This document shows positions 12,826-26,053 of a DNA stretch of 64,000 bases, piece after piece. A program made the translations under genes and the position numbers. Origin of the DNA: Seriola aureovittata. Taxonomy: Eukaryota; Chordata; Actinopteri; Carangiformes; Carangidae. The notes beneath the pieces are model-generated. The model was not told the DNA's origin and made no database searches. It saw only the letters and a list, made by a program, of their open reading frames with translations. Where the stretch lies: contig NC_079386.1 in NCBI RefSeq assembly GCF_021018895.1, positions 5,470,335-5,534,334 on the forward strand, written 5' to 3'. How positions within the stretch are numbered: position 1 is the stretch's first letter; each line of letters opens with the position of its first letter.

Positions 12826-12863
12826 GTATATATATATATATATATATACACATATATATGTGT
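12826..12863. repeat. (TA)n with CA/TG hairpin
   Basis: TA repeat followed by ACACATATATATGTGT, a 16-base palindrome. Confidence 0.9.
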
Positions 12864-14438
12864 GGATGTGGATTTGGATGGAGATGGGAGAGGGAGTGGA
12901 GGAAAAGTGAGACTGAGGAGCATAGAGATGAGAAGCGAATGAGGAGGAAAAGACATGAAGAACAGTGTGTTCTGTACTTTCTTCTCTCTCCTCTTTCTGA
13001 TGAGGAGACAAATGGCTATTGTCATCTAAGAGATGCTGGAAAAAGCAGCTCACGCTCACGCTCCCTTTGTCTTCCGGCTCTGTGTTTGAGAAGGGATGAC
13101 AAAGGCCATTTTCATGCTCTGCGTCTATCTCTGTCACCTCCTCCTCCTCCTTCCCCTCTTCCTCTCCCCTCACTTTTAAACCTCTGTCCTCCAGGCTGCC
13201 CTCCTCTCCTTTCTTCCCTCTTTCTCTCATGCTGAGCCTGCCATCTCTTTAGTCATGCCTTAGCCTTTTCTTTCTTTTTCCCCTTCCCCTGCTATGTCAC
13301 CGCGTCCTTGCCTTCAACCCTTCCCTGCTTCATCTCGACATCGCACCCCATCTCGCCCCTCCCCGTCCATCCATCCCTCTCCTTTGCTTTTCCACCATTC
13401 GTCCTTTCACCTGCCACACTCCTCTGCCGGGGGTCGGCCTAATTATTCCTCACTCATCTTTTCTCCATCTCTCCCTCCGTTTTCTCCCCCATGACTCCCT
13501 GACACACGCACCTGTAACTCAGCATGACATCTCACAGTCTTTCATCCATCCCTCCTTTCTCTTCATCACTCTCTGCTCCCAGCTCTGCATCTCGGTTTTT
13601 TCCCCCAAAAAATTTTAGCCTATTTTTCACCTTTGCACAAACTTATGTAAGCACTCAGCTCTCCATGTTTTTCTCTAATTCCGTGTTTGCTCTCTTTTCC
13701 CGTTCTTGTTCTGCTTCTCCTCTCCGTATCTGCACCTGTTTATGCGCCGGCTGCCTCTCTTTCTCGCCATCTTCCTCTCACTTTTAGCTGTCAATCAACA
13801 AGTCACTAAGGCGTCTTCTTTTTCTTTTTTTTCTTTTTTTTTTGCCAAGAACATAAACATGCACCCAATTTGAACCAGTTGCACTCAATCCAATTTATGT
13901 CTTTGAAGACAGGAGAGTGTTGCAATCCAGAGATTTGGGTGGCTGCAGAGAGAGATGTTCATGGAGAAACAGAGAGAAGGAAAAACTGTTTTTCTCTCCT
14001 TCTCTTTCTCGTCTCACTCTTTCCCTCTCTCATTGTCAGCTCTCCGGTCTCTCCGGAGTTCCCCCGAAACAAAGGGAGAAAGAAAACAGTATTTTTAGAT
14101 CCTTTCATTTTTCATTACCATAATGATTTGGGCTTTGTAGAATCTTTTCATGTATATTTGACTGTGTTTGTGTTTGTGTGTGTTCAACAGGGTGTGCAGG
14201 GTGTTTCTTTTGCTGCACTGCCGCTCTCCCCACTCGGGAGCCCAGAGGTTGAAAAAGAGAGCATGCACACTCACACACACTCTGCAAATCAGTCATACTC
14301 ATCCCCAGCCGTGCCTCCTGTCTATTTATTCCTCGATTCATCCGATTCTTTATTTATTTTACACGCTGCTTCCTAATGCAAATAGGTTTGTCTGCTCCCC
14401 GCGGAACTGTGGGAGCAGCATGGGACCTGGAGCGTGTG

Positions 14439-14442
<4 letters not shown>

Positions 14443-14502
<60 letters not shown>

Positions 14503-14556
14503 TGTTTCTGCAAGTGAGAAAGTGAATCTGTGCATGTGGGAGGATGGATGAGAGTT

Positions 14557-14600
<44 letters not shown>

Positions 14601-14626
14601 CATGCGTGCGTGTGAGAGTGTGTGTG

Positions 14627-14663
<37 letters not shown>
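14443..14663 (+). repeat. GT microsatellite cluster
   Basis: GT arrays lie at 14443-14506 and 14561-14663. The second is interrupted by GCGCGC, CATGCGTGCG and GAGAG variants. Confidence 0.96.
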
Positions 14664-14664
<1 letters not shown>

Positions 14665-16075
14665 TGTGGGACCCAGTGAGTAATAGAGCCAAAGTCCTTA
14701 TCTGTCACCAGAGAGCTGCCTGGCTCTCTCTCAGCTGTCAATCATCCAGCCCTAGAGACAAACACTCTGCTTCAAACACTGTGAGAGGCAGGGAGAGAGG
14801 GAGAGGATGAGGTATGGATGAAGTGAAAAGAGAGCAGGAGGGAGGTGGGGAGGGAAGAAGAGCGGCGAGAAGGAGGGATAAGAAAGAGATGGAAAGAAAG
14901 AGAAGGAGTGCAGCAGGAGGAGGCAGGTGTGGAAGGACAGGAGGAGAGTGAAGGACAAAAGGATAGAAGTTTTGATAAAAGTGAGGGAGGAAGGAGGGAG
15001 GGGAGGAGGTGTTATTTCAACAGCTCTGTTGTGTGTTCTTCAGGCCCTGCAGGTAAACGGGGAATGGAACTTTAAAACACTTCACCTGCATGAATTAGAC
15101 AGGCCCCTTAAAAATACCCGGGTGACTTTTGCAAAAGCCACTCTTTAGAAGATAAAGTGGGAGAGAAGTGGAGAGAGGTACGCACACGGACGTGCTCAAG
15201 CACACACCCACACATTGCTATGCACGCTCACATTCACGCACACGCACACACACACACACAGATTCTGGCAGAGCTATCAGCACTGAAATATTGGCATGAC
15301 ACACTTCAATATCCTGACGGGAGTGAATAGGATTTTTGATGACCTGGAGGCTTTCTCTTTCAGCATGTTTGCGTGCGGGCATGTGTGCGTGTGTGTGCAC
15401 ATGACTGCATTGATGTGTGTCTGTTTGCAATTGAGGCAGATGTCAGCTAGCCCCAGACCCCGTCTGTCCTACTTTCATGGACACATCCCTCCCTCCCCGA
15501 CTGCTCTGGCTCTCTACTCTTGTGGTGGGCTAACTGTTGATTTTACCGCGGGGCTGCACAACCCCTGGGTCGAGCCGGGACTGCCGCTCCAGCGCTTTCC
15601 CCTAAGCCCTTAAAGCTTCCTTCAGCTGAGAACGGGAGGAGGCGTTTTGGGGTGGGGGGTGGGGGGGTTGGAGAGCCAAAGAGGAGGGGGAAAAAAAGAG
15701 GGAGCAGCAAAGGGTTTGAGCCCCAAATCGCTTCAAGATGCGTTCCACTGGAGTCGGAGTAGCTGAGAGTCTGGGAGTCGGGTAGCGCCGCTCAGAGCCT
15801 GTGGGGAAACCGAATGGAAGCCAGGTTCCCATTTCGAATGGTGGATTAAGCACTGCTGCAGATACACAAGACCCCTGTTGGGATACACTCAGCAAACACA
15901 CACATATCCGTGGACTTGCATCCTTATGAAGACCTTCTTTGGAGTATAATATTTCCCTTAACGTAAACTAACCCCTTCCTTAACCTAAACATGTAGCTGT
16001 TTCTTATAGAATTTGAAAGCATAAGCTTGAACAATACAAAATGAGGACAAGAAAAAAAACGACCTCAACTCATGG

Positions 16076-16512
16076 AATAGTTCAACCTTTTGGGAAGTAC
16101 GCTTATTTGCCGTCTTGCAGAGACTTGGATGAGGAAATTGATACCAGTGTCATTCCTTTACAGCAAATACGTAGCATGAGCAAGGAACGGTTTTCTTAGC
16201 TTAGCATTAAGACTAGAAACATGCATGAAAATTTAAGCTTAAATGTAACAAGTTGTATAGCACAGGGTTATATGCTGCCAGGCCAGTGAGTCTCTGCTGT
16301 TTGTCTGGCAACCTGACTATTAGACTCCAGGAAGTCGCTGCTCTAACAGATTTTCTTTTAAACTTTAAACAAGCTAACCGTTTCCCCTTGTTTCCACTCT
16401 CTATGCTAAGCTAAGCTAACCATCAGTTGGTTCTAGCTTCATATTTACCATGCATGCATGAGATTGTAATCGTCTCACCAAAAGTGTATTAATCCACCAC
16501 TGAAAATAGTCC
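16076..16512. mobile_element. foldback MITE-like element
   Basis: It starts AATAGTTCAACCTTTTGGG, then AAGTACGCTTATTTGCC. TTAGCTTAGCATTAAGACTAG follows, then a centre with GTCTGGCAACCTGAC and GACTCCAGGAAGTC. The second half is an inverted echo: CCGTTTCCCCTTGTTTCC, TATGCTAAGCTAAGC and ATGAGATTGTAATCGTCTC. The layout matches a very common percomorph foldback repeat. It is non-coding. Confidence 0.7.
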
Positions 16513-17028
16513 CCAGCAAGTGCACTATCTACTCCAGTTAATTTGTGACCAGCATTCAAAAGTATACATGTTTAAAAAACTAAATGTTGAGAAATGCATT
16601 GTTGGTTTTGGTGATTTACTTTGTAAAAGCAGATTTGTCCCAGGGGTGCTGCATACTTGGTGGCCCCTAGGGGCCCCCTATGGATTACACTGCTCTCCTG
16701 ACACCGTGGCCTGACAGAGCTTAAGTTGAATCACCTTTAGCTAAAGTTTCAGACTCCCTGCACCCTGTGGCCCCTCCAGATCAAAGTTGAGCCTCCACAC
16801 ACACAGACACACAGACACACACACACAACCAGCCCTCACAGGTCACAAAGGGGGAGGGGGTACCCTCAGGAGAACGCCTACATGCATGAACGCATGTGGA
16901 TGCACTCAAACACAACACACACACATATACAGGGAACTTTGGAAATGTAGGTGACCCACACTGCGGCAGGTCAGCATCTCACCTCACTCCTTCACTCCCA
17001 GAGGGATGACTCTTGGATGGTTCTCTTG

Positions 17029-17030
<2 letters not shown>

Positions 17031-17111
<81 letters not shown>

Positions 17112-17123
17112 TGTGTGTGCGTG
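17031..17123 (+). repeat. compound (GT)21 (GTGC)10 microsatellite
   Basis: A clean GT array at 17031-17072 is followed by about ten GTGC/GCGT tetranucleotide units. The GCGT part is alternating purine-pyrimidine and CpG-dense, which favours Z-DNA. Confidence 0.96.
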
Positions 17124-17477
17124 ACATAAAGAATGATAATGAGAGCCACTGCATGCATTATAACCTTCATTCCTCCAGAGCCCTGGGTGACCTAATTAAA
17201 TTAGTGAAGTAGTGGGAGTGAATGAGCTGAAGCTCAAAGACTTTTCACACACCAGGCGTACACACCAGCTGCCAACATCCATGTCTGTGTATATATATGT
17301 CATCGTAAGCTATATACTTAAACACACTAAAGACCTCACTGGGAGTTACAGGGGGTGTGTAGCTTGTGTATGTGTTTTTGTGTGTCTCAAGGGCCTGCTT
17401 CAGCCTCTGTTGAGGGGTTCACATACGTAGGTGTATCCATTTGTATACTGGGGGGGAGCTCTCAATCTTGTCCTCTG

Positions 17478-17483
<6 letters not shown>

Positions 17484-17522
<39 letters not shown>
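17484..17522 (+). repeat. (CA)n microsatellite
   Basis: About 19 clean CA units after CTCTGTCTCT. Confidence 0.97.
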
Positions 17523-17525
<3 letters not shown>

Positions 17526-18032
17526 CTGTCAGGACCCGCAGTGCTCTGTCACCACACACCTCCACTAGACCACCTTAATGGGACCAATCCAGACTGCTGC
17601 AAATCATCCAGAGTACTTGCTGAAAACAGGGGGAGACGTGAGTGGGGGCAGGTGAGAGGGAAAGAGATACAGGAGCAGGAAGAAATAGTGGTTTGAGACA
17701 GTTTGGGAGTGAGGACAGAGAAAGAAAGAGAGATGGGGGGGGGGGGGGTCTCTGTAGCTATGAGGAGGGGAAGTCAAAAGTACGATTTGAGGTTCATATG
17801 ATCACCCAGAGGAACGGTCCGGTTGCTTTGTGGAACAATTCATTCCAGTTTGGACTCAAAATGTCTCCACTGTGGCTTCGTGGCTGCTGGTTAGTGCATG
17901 TCGTCAAGTTCGTTTTCAGACGGAAACATGAACTACGGCCAACATTAACTGACTCTGTTGAGAAATGACAAATCATTCAAGGAGAAAAACAATGTGCAGC
18001 GATCGAGCCTTCAAGAGTTTCAGACAGTTCTA

Positions 18033-18265
18033 GCTTATAAAATTAGGCTTTTCTCTTTAGTATCATTGTAAATTGAATATGTTTGGCTTTTTAACTTTTG
18101 GTCAGACAAAGATATTTGAGCTCTAGGGAATTTGGATGGTATTTATCATTATTCTCTGCCATTTTATCGACTAAAAGATTAAAATAATCAATGGATGAAT
18201 CAATAATGAAAATCACTGAGGGGAAAAAAAAAGATTTTACTATTGATTTTATAATTAATGTATTA
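18033..18265 (+). mobile_element. hAT-like non-autonomous element, third copy
   Basis: It contains AAATTGAATATGTTTGGC, TTTTGGTCAGACAAAG, a GGGAATTTGGATGG block, CCATTTTATCGACTAAAAG and AATAATCAATGGATGAATC. These occur in the order found in the family seen at 8080 and 11471. The ends are not clear. Confidence 0.55.
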
Positions 18266-18652
18266 TTCCTGTCAAATGAAAACCACATATTTAGATTAGA
18301 TTTAGATTAAACTAAAACATGAATACTAATACTAATGCATAATAAATAATGAAAGTAATTTAAAGTAAATAATGTTTAAAATCCACAGCATGTTACCGTT
18401 TGGGCATTTCAGGCACATAGTTTTGAAGGGCATTGTAAATGAATATGTAATTTAATTGTAATTTTCATAGCTAATAGTTAGATGTGTTTGTTTTTGCACG
18501 ATTCCATTTCTGTACCACCAGCGTTTTGTTTTTGAACAAACCAGAATCAAAGAAAAACTGCAAGTGAGTGAGGTGACATGTGATTGGCTGGAGAGAAAAG
18601 TAAGATGGCAACGAAGAAAGGTTTGTAAAGGTGGAGAAATGAGAAATGGAGC

Positions 18653-18667
18653 GGGGGGGGGGGGGGG
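18653..18667 (+). repeat. run of 15 G
   Basis: Poly-G in intron 1. A G run of similar size occurs near 17737-17749. Confidence 0.93.
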
Positions 18668-19066
18668 CGGCTCGGTGAGATACGAGAGATTGAATATAGA
18701 GCGGTGTCTAGAACTCACTTGTGTTGAATGTTTGGAGGAGTCAAAAGAAGCAGCGAACAAAAGTTCTGAGCTGGAGATGCAGGAGCAGAAACATGAAGAA
18801 AAAAAAACAGGAACAAGGATGCAAATGAGAAGGATGAGGAAAAAGAGAGAGGGAGATGTTTGAGAAAAGTTTCAGTTGACCTGAATATAGCTGCGTTGTT
18901 CAGCTCTGTTCAAAGCGGAGAAGTGTTCCTCCATAGTTGGTTAGTTAGTTCTAGTTCCTCTTTATGGTGCAGCTACAAGTTTCAGCTTAATGTGATACGC
19001 TCATCTGCTGCATTGTATCGCATTGGATGTATTGAACGCAGCAGGAGCACAGCAACAAGGGAGATG

Positions 19067-19070
<4 letters not shown>

Positions 19071-19123
<53 letters not shown>
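19071..19123 (+). repeat. (GT)n microsatellite
   Basis: About 26 clean GT units. Confidence 0.98.
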
Positions 19124-19124
<1 letters not shown>

Positions 19125-19320
19125 ATGCGTGTTTAAAGGAGAAGACAAACACAGCGTGTGTGTCTTCTCTCTCTCCCTCTCTCTGTGTGTGTGTACGTGC
19201 TCTTTGCAAATGCCAAGGCATCCAGCGTGCCTCCATCCCGTGTCTCTGTGGTTACGCTGGGTGTGATATGTACTGGATGTGACACCGACGCTGCAGCATT
19301 CTGGACCGCCTCCGGACAGG

Positions 19321-19323
<3 letters not shown>

Positions 19324-19362
<39 letters not shown>
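19324..19362 (+). repeat. (GT)n microsatellite
   Basis: About 19 clean GT units. Confidence 0.98.
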
Positions 19363-19364
<2 letters not shown>

Positions 19365-21846
19365 ATGACAAGGACACAGTTACCTTCAAAGTCCCATGAT
19401 GCCGACTAACTATTCAAACAAGGCTCTGCATCCCTACCTGCTGACTGCCACCTCCCATCTTTCTCTCTCTCCTTCTCTCCTTCCCAAGCCTCGTCAGTGT
19501 CGCTCTACCTCTCTCCTCAACACCTCCTTTTTCTCTCCTCCCCACCTCTCTCTCTGTCTCCCTACCTCTCTCGACATATGGAAACTATTACCACCGTTGT
19601 CGTTTCTCACCACCAACATTCCTGAGGGCCTTGCAGTGTTCGCTGACTTTACATCAACCTTGTGTCCTCTCTCCTTGTTCACGCCGCTCTTCATAGTTGA
19701 CTTATCTCTCATTCTTTCTCTCCTCTTTTCCATTTTAACCCTTTAACACCCGGTTTCCCCCCTTTTCAATTTCAGATATGTAGCTTTAAAGCTGCATTAG
19801 TCGATTTTTGGCCACTTGGAGACAGCAAATCAACCTTATTGTCGCGGTGAACATGTTAACAAAGAGTTGCACGTCCACACATACAGCAAAGACACAGCCA
19901 CATTGGCTTTAATTTGAAGTTTTGTTTGTCTTCACCTGATCAATGTAAATCCAATATCCACTCTTCCTTTACTTCTGTATTGGCCTTTTAGCTGTTAGAT
20001 ATTCTCCAACCAGCTTCTACCTTTGTCTGCAGTTTGTTGCTGGGCAGGTCTGACATTATTATAGCATCTCTTCACTGAAGCCGTAGTACACAGTGTTTCA
20101 AAACCAAGCGTCTATATTTTTATGGCTGCTTCATTGCATCATATCGTTTTAAACACATTACCCTCAAATTCAGCCTGTAACATTTGGCATCTTTGGAAAC
20201 TTTGAGATCTACACCAGAAATAGGGTTTGAGCAAAGTCAGTATTAGTTCGCCCCGGCTGACAGACAGCAGCCGCAGGACGGTGGGGGCTGATGAGGTTGA
20301 ACTTGTTTTGCAACACACTTTAGAAGAAAGTTGATCTAACTGAAGAGATGCCTAATTGACAAAACAAAGCTTTTAATCTGGAAACCCAGCCTGTAACCTT
20401 CTTTCTCCCTCTCCCTGTCCTCATCTAACTCACATCCATTCCACCATTTCATCCATAATAGAAATGTTCAGAGGTATCTGGGCCATGCTTTCTAGAGAGA
20501 CTCAAACTCTCATCAATTTACATTATAGCTCTCTCTTTACCCCTCTCTGTCTCTTCCTAACCCTTCTCCCTGTCTCCCTCTATCTCATACAAATGGGTCT
20601 CTATCTCTCTCCACTTCTATATACACAGTCAAAGACCACTTTCTGCAGCTCTTCTCCAGGGTATATGGTTCTTTAATGAAGACAGTAATAATGATTATGG
20701 ATATTTTAAAACGGTCTGTCTGCCCTTTTGCACTGATGGAAGCAGAAGCGGCAGTGTCTGCATGCAAAAGCCCCTGTCAGATAATACTGGATTTCAAATA
20801 AATGATGATCATTGATTATTAATTCCTTGAACAGTTTAGGATGACAAATATTGTGCCAAAGATAATACAGGAATGAGATCATTTCCTTTAACTTGAGTGT
20901 GACTGAAAACAGCGGGAAACCAAGGTACTCTTTAATATTCTGACTGATACGACTAAAAATATGTAAAAATGTTACCTGATATTATATAAAAACAGGAACG
21001 AAACATCCACTCAGTGATACTTCATAATATGACCTCACACACTGATACAGCTACAGATGGTAGTCGCATTTTTCTTGATGCGAGGCCTCAAGTCTGACCT
21101 GCAAAACAGGCTTCAAACAGGCTTGTTTGAGTGTTGAAAAAGCTCTATTCTATTACAGAAGCGATCAGAGATAAGGTCAAGATAAAAGAACACAGTATGG
21201 GTGAAATTTAAAAGCTCCCGAATCCTTTTTTATTGTAAACCTATCAGATGGAGCGGCAGGCAGAAGATGTAGGTGAAACGTGCAGAGCACAACAGGTCAG
21301 TTTGATGAAGCCGCTGTTACTACAAATACTGTGTCGAAGACAGATTGTGCCTTAAGGTGGATTCATGTTTTATATACTCCCGGCCATATGTTTTACATTA
21401 TATATGGTCGGTGTTTCTGGGCTACACAGTGTACAGGGGGACTGATTGCTCCAGCAGAACAGTGGAAAGTGATAGCCACTGCAGTCCCTTCCCTGTGTGG
21501 GTGCACGGCGAAAAATGTCCATCGTAGCAAGTGATTTAATCCAGCGCCGAGGCTTGGAATAATATTTTTCTTTAAGAAGGTAAAACAGTCCGTCAGTAGA
21601 GTGAGATAATTTTACATTTCCAAGTCTTAAGGATCATTTTCCTCATGACCGAGGCGCCATTTTTTTTTCGTCTCAAGACTTTAACATTTATTAGGTAGGA
21701 AAGTCATTAAAGAAAATGAAAGTGCATTGGAACAAAGTTAATTATGGCGCAGAATTGGCTGAAATTTTCACTCGTTTCATCAAAACTGAGGTTTAAAGAT
21801 TCCATGTGGGCTTAAATGACATGTTCAAAATGGACGTTTTCCGCTG

Positions 21847-21853
<7 letters not shown>

Positions 21854-21894
<41 letters not shown>
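21854..21894 (+). repeat. (GT)n microsatellite
   Basis: About 20 GT units. A shorter array of about ten units follows near 22014-22033. Confidence 0.97.
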
Positions 21895-21900
<6 letters not shown>

Positions 21901-24618
21901 CATTGTGGCATTCTTTGGAAAGCACCTCTCCACAAAATGAGACCCGGCGGATTTACTTTAGACAGCTACTAGATGGCCTGCAGGTGTTGCAGCTCAGCGT
22001 GTCTGTGCGTGCGTGTGTGTGTGTGTGTGTGTGCACGTCTGTCCCACAGAGTGTGTATTCCTCCCGTAGCCGATCGGTTTGCTACTCTTTAGTGTGCGTG
22101 CTCCCCTGCCGTGTGTCTGACAGCGTGTGTACATTAAAAGACGCAGGGGGGGAGGGGGGACCGAGGGCCCCTGTGTGTGTGATTACGCTGTGTATACCAT
22201 GAGATTAGTGCAGACAGCTTTATGCGCAGGGCCCGCCATAAATCCCCCTCCCCCCGCCACCACAGAACCAAATACCACCATCGTTTATTATTCCCTAATA
22301 GATCGGTCCTCTGCTGTCGCTCCTCGGCTTCCCGCTCCCACCAGGTTGTGCTTAGCTCAAGGACAAACCCCCCTCAGAGGATGGAGGAGGTCAAAGTGTG
22401 GAGAGTTTTGAGTAAATCCTCCACGCTGATTTCATTTTAGTTCAGTTTGTGCTCTCTGCCAGCTCCACTGTCCTTCCCTCTCTCTCTCTCGTTCTCCCCG
22501 TTTTTTTGTTTTTTTTTGCCCTAGACATTATTTTTCCACATTTGTGTGGTTTCAATCTGTCCGGCTTCTTGCTCTCTCCTTGTCCTTATGTGTTTGTTTT
22601 GATGCTTCATCACTTTGAATCCCACCTCTCTCTTTCATCTCTCGCCTCATTCTCTCCATCTTGGTATTTTCGCTTTTTCTCTCACGGACTCGGCGCTCGT
22701 GTGCACTCCCTCACCCCGCCTCCGCTCCATATTCTCATGTTCGCGCAGACATACACACTTGCCCACACACCCTCCCTTGTCTCTCACCACCCCCCACCCC
22801 CTCGGCTGCACCTGTGTGCCCGGCACTGGTCCGGACATAGCTCGGGTTGCCGCTGTGGAATCTGGGAAATGTTCGAGCCGTCCGATACGCCGCCCAGAGC
22901 AAGTACAACGGCAGACAACATGCAGATGGACAAGAGAAAAGAGAAACACATGCAGGTCACACAAAAGCTCACACAGTCTGAGATGCAGTCGACAGCTTTT
23001 AATTCTTTCACATAAGTGCATGATCTCAACTTTCTGAGTCTTTGTATTTTATTGGAGATAGAATATTGATAAATAAACCATCTCATAGAGGTGTAACATG
23101 TAGAAGTTTTATATGCTGTCAACTGAATTGAAAGAGTTGGAGTGGGGAGTGGAAGGGTACATGGGGGAGGAGTGGGGGGTGTGGGTGAGAAGCAGGAGGT
23201 GTAAGAGGTCTGGGGAGAGGTCAGCGAGACTGACACTTGAGTCTTCTCAGCTCGGCTCGGGGGTCACGGTGGGGCGATGCTTGGGTTGAGAAAATGATGT
23301 TTCTGCCCTCATAAAAGAGCTGCGGAGAAAAAAGAGAAAGAAGCTCACCCACACCCCCCCCCCCATCCTTCCCTCCATCTCTTCCTCCTCCTCCTCTTCC
23401 CCCCTCGGTGTCACCTCTGGCCCCCTCCAACCAAACCCCCCTCCCCTCCCCTCAACGCCATGTTTCAAAGTGTGGCCACATGAATGCCTCTATTGTTAAT
23501 GGCTGAGAAAAAGGGAAGGAGAGAGAGGGAGAGTGGACAGCGAAAGAGGTGAGGGAGGGAGGGTCGGAGGAGGAGGGGGGGAAAAAAAACAGACACTCAG
23601 AGACAGAGAGATAGTCTCTCAGAGCGACATGTGGCCAAAAAAGAAAAGAGTAGAGGGAAACCGTAATGTTGCTGAGGGCTGTGTCTGAATGGGATGATTT
23701 ATTTAGATGTGGTCACAGTTGAACTCTATAAACTTGTTTAAAAGTTCACCTCACTTCACTTTCCCCTCTTCCACTCTCTCTCCTCTCGTCTGCACTGCTC
23801 CACTGCAAGAGTCACAAGCTCTCCTGCACTTTCTGACCACACTTAAAAAAAAAAAAAGAAAAGAAAACAGTGTGATTGTGTATCGGCGTTAGTGCATGTT
23901 TGAATGCAGTCCAGGTTTGTTGACTCTGAGGGTGTCACCCAGAGGAGAGGGAAACTGCATTCTCAGATAAATATACACTATTTTTCTTACTCTACCACAC
24001 GATTAGATTGGGAAATGGTCTTCCTTCCCTGTCCTGTTTACACACACACACACACACACACCATCATCCACTCACACGCTAGGTTAACCTGGGTCAACTC
24101 CGCACATCTGACACCCCTAAACATGGAGTCTATCAGAAAATTGAGTTCTGTCACAGGAATGTGCTGCATTCACTGTCAGTTTCTATCTTTCCCTCTTCCT
24201 TTCTTTCTTTCTCCATTTCTTTTTTTTTTTTTGTCTTCACGTCCTCTTCCTCTTCCACCTCATATTTTAAGGTTTTCTCCGTCTGTGGAGTGTTTTCCCT
24301 TTGTCTTCATGTTTCCTTTCTGCTTGTTCACCACATTTCTTTGTTGTTGCTACATACCTTGCCTGACATGTTCAATATTTTTTTCCACTCTCCTCCCTCT
24401 CTCTCACTTCACTGATTTCTGCCTCTCTCTTTCTTTCTTTTTTCTGAGCACTGCACCTGCCCAGTGGCATTTTACTTTAACACTCATACCATCCTCTGTG
24501 TGTTTGTGTGTGTGTGTGTGTTTGCTCATTCTGCAATGCAGCTTGACTGTGACTCAGGGTACCATCAGATACCACTCAGAATGCGTCATGCAGGAAGCAA
24601 AAGGTGCTTGTTTTTATA

Positions 24619-24621
<3 letters not shown>

Positions 24622-24677
<56 letters not shown>
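24622..24677 (+). repeat. (GT)n microsatellite
   Basis: About 28 clean GT units, then CAGTCAGTCAGTG. Smaller arrays lie at 24042-24061 (CA) and 24790-24828 (GT). Confidence 0.97.
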
Positions 24678-24678
<1 letters not shown>

Positions 24679-24788
24679 AGTCAGTCAGTGGGTTTCAGTT
24701 TAGGGAAAAACTAAACCTGTGTGTTTGGATGTGGGTGGATGTGTTTGGGCAAACCTTTTGTGTTTAGCAGGAGGGCATTTGTATGGGC

Positions 24789-24820
<32 letters not shown>

Positions 24821-25364
24821 TGTGTGTAATAGATTTTTCTGTTTAGGCTTTGCTGCTGAAGCCTCAGGAACCACCACCATGTTTACAGTTCATACTCTAT
24901 AAATGGTGTAAGTGCATGTGCTCGCCTGTGTGAGAAGGACAGGAAGGTGAAATGTGTGTGGGTGTGTGTGTGTGTGTAGGTGTTGAGTGAAGCTGAGTGC
25001 CTACTTCTCCGGTCTAAGCGTGGCCTGATAACCCCGAGTGACCTGGGTAATGAGAAGTAGAACAGTGGCTTCCTCGCAGGCCTCTGGGCCTGACTGAGCT
25101 GAAGCTCCTCCACCATTCAGTCTGCATTCTCAAGTTCCCCTCGGTGTGCGCCGCCAGCCAAACATACCAACGGATAAAGCCCACATCTCAATTTACCGCA
25201 GGTGTAAGGCTGTTAGCTGGCAGTGCTAGGAGGTAGATGTATCCGGCGTAGAGGCAAAGGATGTGGTCAGAAAGATGCAGATGCAACAAAGAAGACTCAC
25301 AAAATCCCTCTTGATGCTCTGATCATTTGTGGTGTATTGTGTAACCACAGTTTTGCCTTAATCA

Positions 25365-25470
25365 CACAGTGTTTTCTAGAACTGCTCTATAACTGCTAAA
25401 CTTGTTAGCATGCTGATGTTACCATTAAGTACTACTATGCTTAAGAGCTGCTAGCATGGCTGTAGACGTA
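25365..25470. repeat. GCTAGCATG-rich dispersed repeat fragment
   Basis: AACTGCTAAACTTGTTAGC, ATGCTGATGTTACC and GAGCTGCTAGCATGGC resemble the TTAGCATGCTAA-type repeat spread in fish genomes. Only a short fragment is present. Confidence 0.45.
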
Positions 25471-25552
25471 TAGTGTTGTTGAGTTTTATTTAGGTCAGCA
25501 GCTCTAAAACTGTGGAGCAAGTTCCCCGCAGGGAGGTGGAGCCATTGAAGGC

Positions 25553-25564
25553 CACACACACACA

Positions 25565-25598
<34 letters not shown>

Positions 25599-25622
25599 CA
25601 CGCACACACACACACACACACA
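25553..25622 (+). repeat. (CA)n microsatellite with CAGGCACG interruption
   Basis: Two CA arrays separated by CAGGCACGC. The word CAGGCACGC recurs after the second array, so a small unit looks duplicated. Confidence 0.96.
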
Positions 25623-26034
25623 GGCACGCATGACCAGGAGGAAAAAGATAGAGTCAGCTGGCAAGTGAATCTGATTCATGTGGGAACAAGAACACTGATC
25701 TGATCTGATCTGATTTTAACCAGAATATCAAGATACAGGTTAGCAGGGTTTAGTTGGTCTGTGCTCTCATGTTTACTGTCAGTGTTGTGGCTCAGCTTTG
25801 TGGCTTTTATTTTGAAAATCCTTGGCAGTTTGGGCAGTTTGTAAATGACTTTACAGATAAAGATCAGTTGTTTTAATGTCTGTTGCGGCTCTGGAGAGAA
25901 ATTGCTCAAGCCTGAGTCTGATGATGTCACAGTGATGTCATTGGAGTTATCTCAGCTTGGGGTTGAAGACCTCAGTATTTAAATGGAAAGCCTGTGTCTG
26001 CCTGTGAAGGTCTAGCAAAAAATGCCATAAGGTT

Positions 26035-26053
26035 GCATTATGGGAAATGTAGT
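26035..26053 (-). promoter_or_regulatory. ZNF143-type site (ACTACATTTCCCATAATGC)
   Basis: On the minus strand the bases read ACTACATTTCCCATAATGC. This is close to the ACTACAATTCCCAG-ATGC motif bound by ZNF143/THAP11 in vertebrates. No promoter or other gene is evident here, so it may be a stray or repeat-borne copy. Confidence 0.4.

Noticed and set aside
23904..24767. 287-residue open frame ending in a Cys-Val repeat
   Set aside because: It runs through CA, T-rich and GT arrays. The composition explains the lack of stops and no domain is visible.
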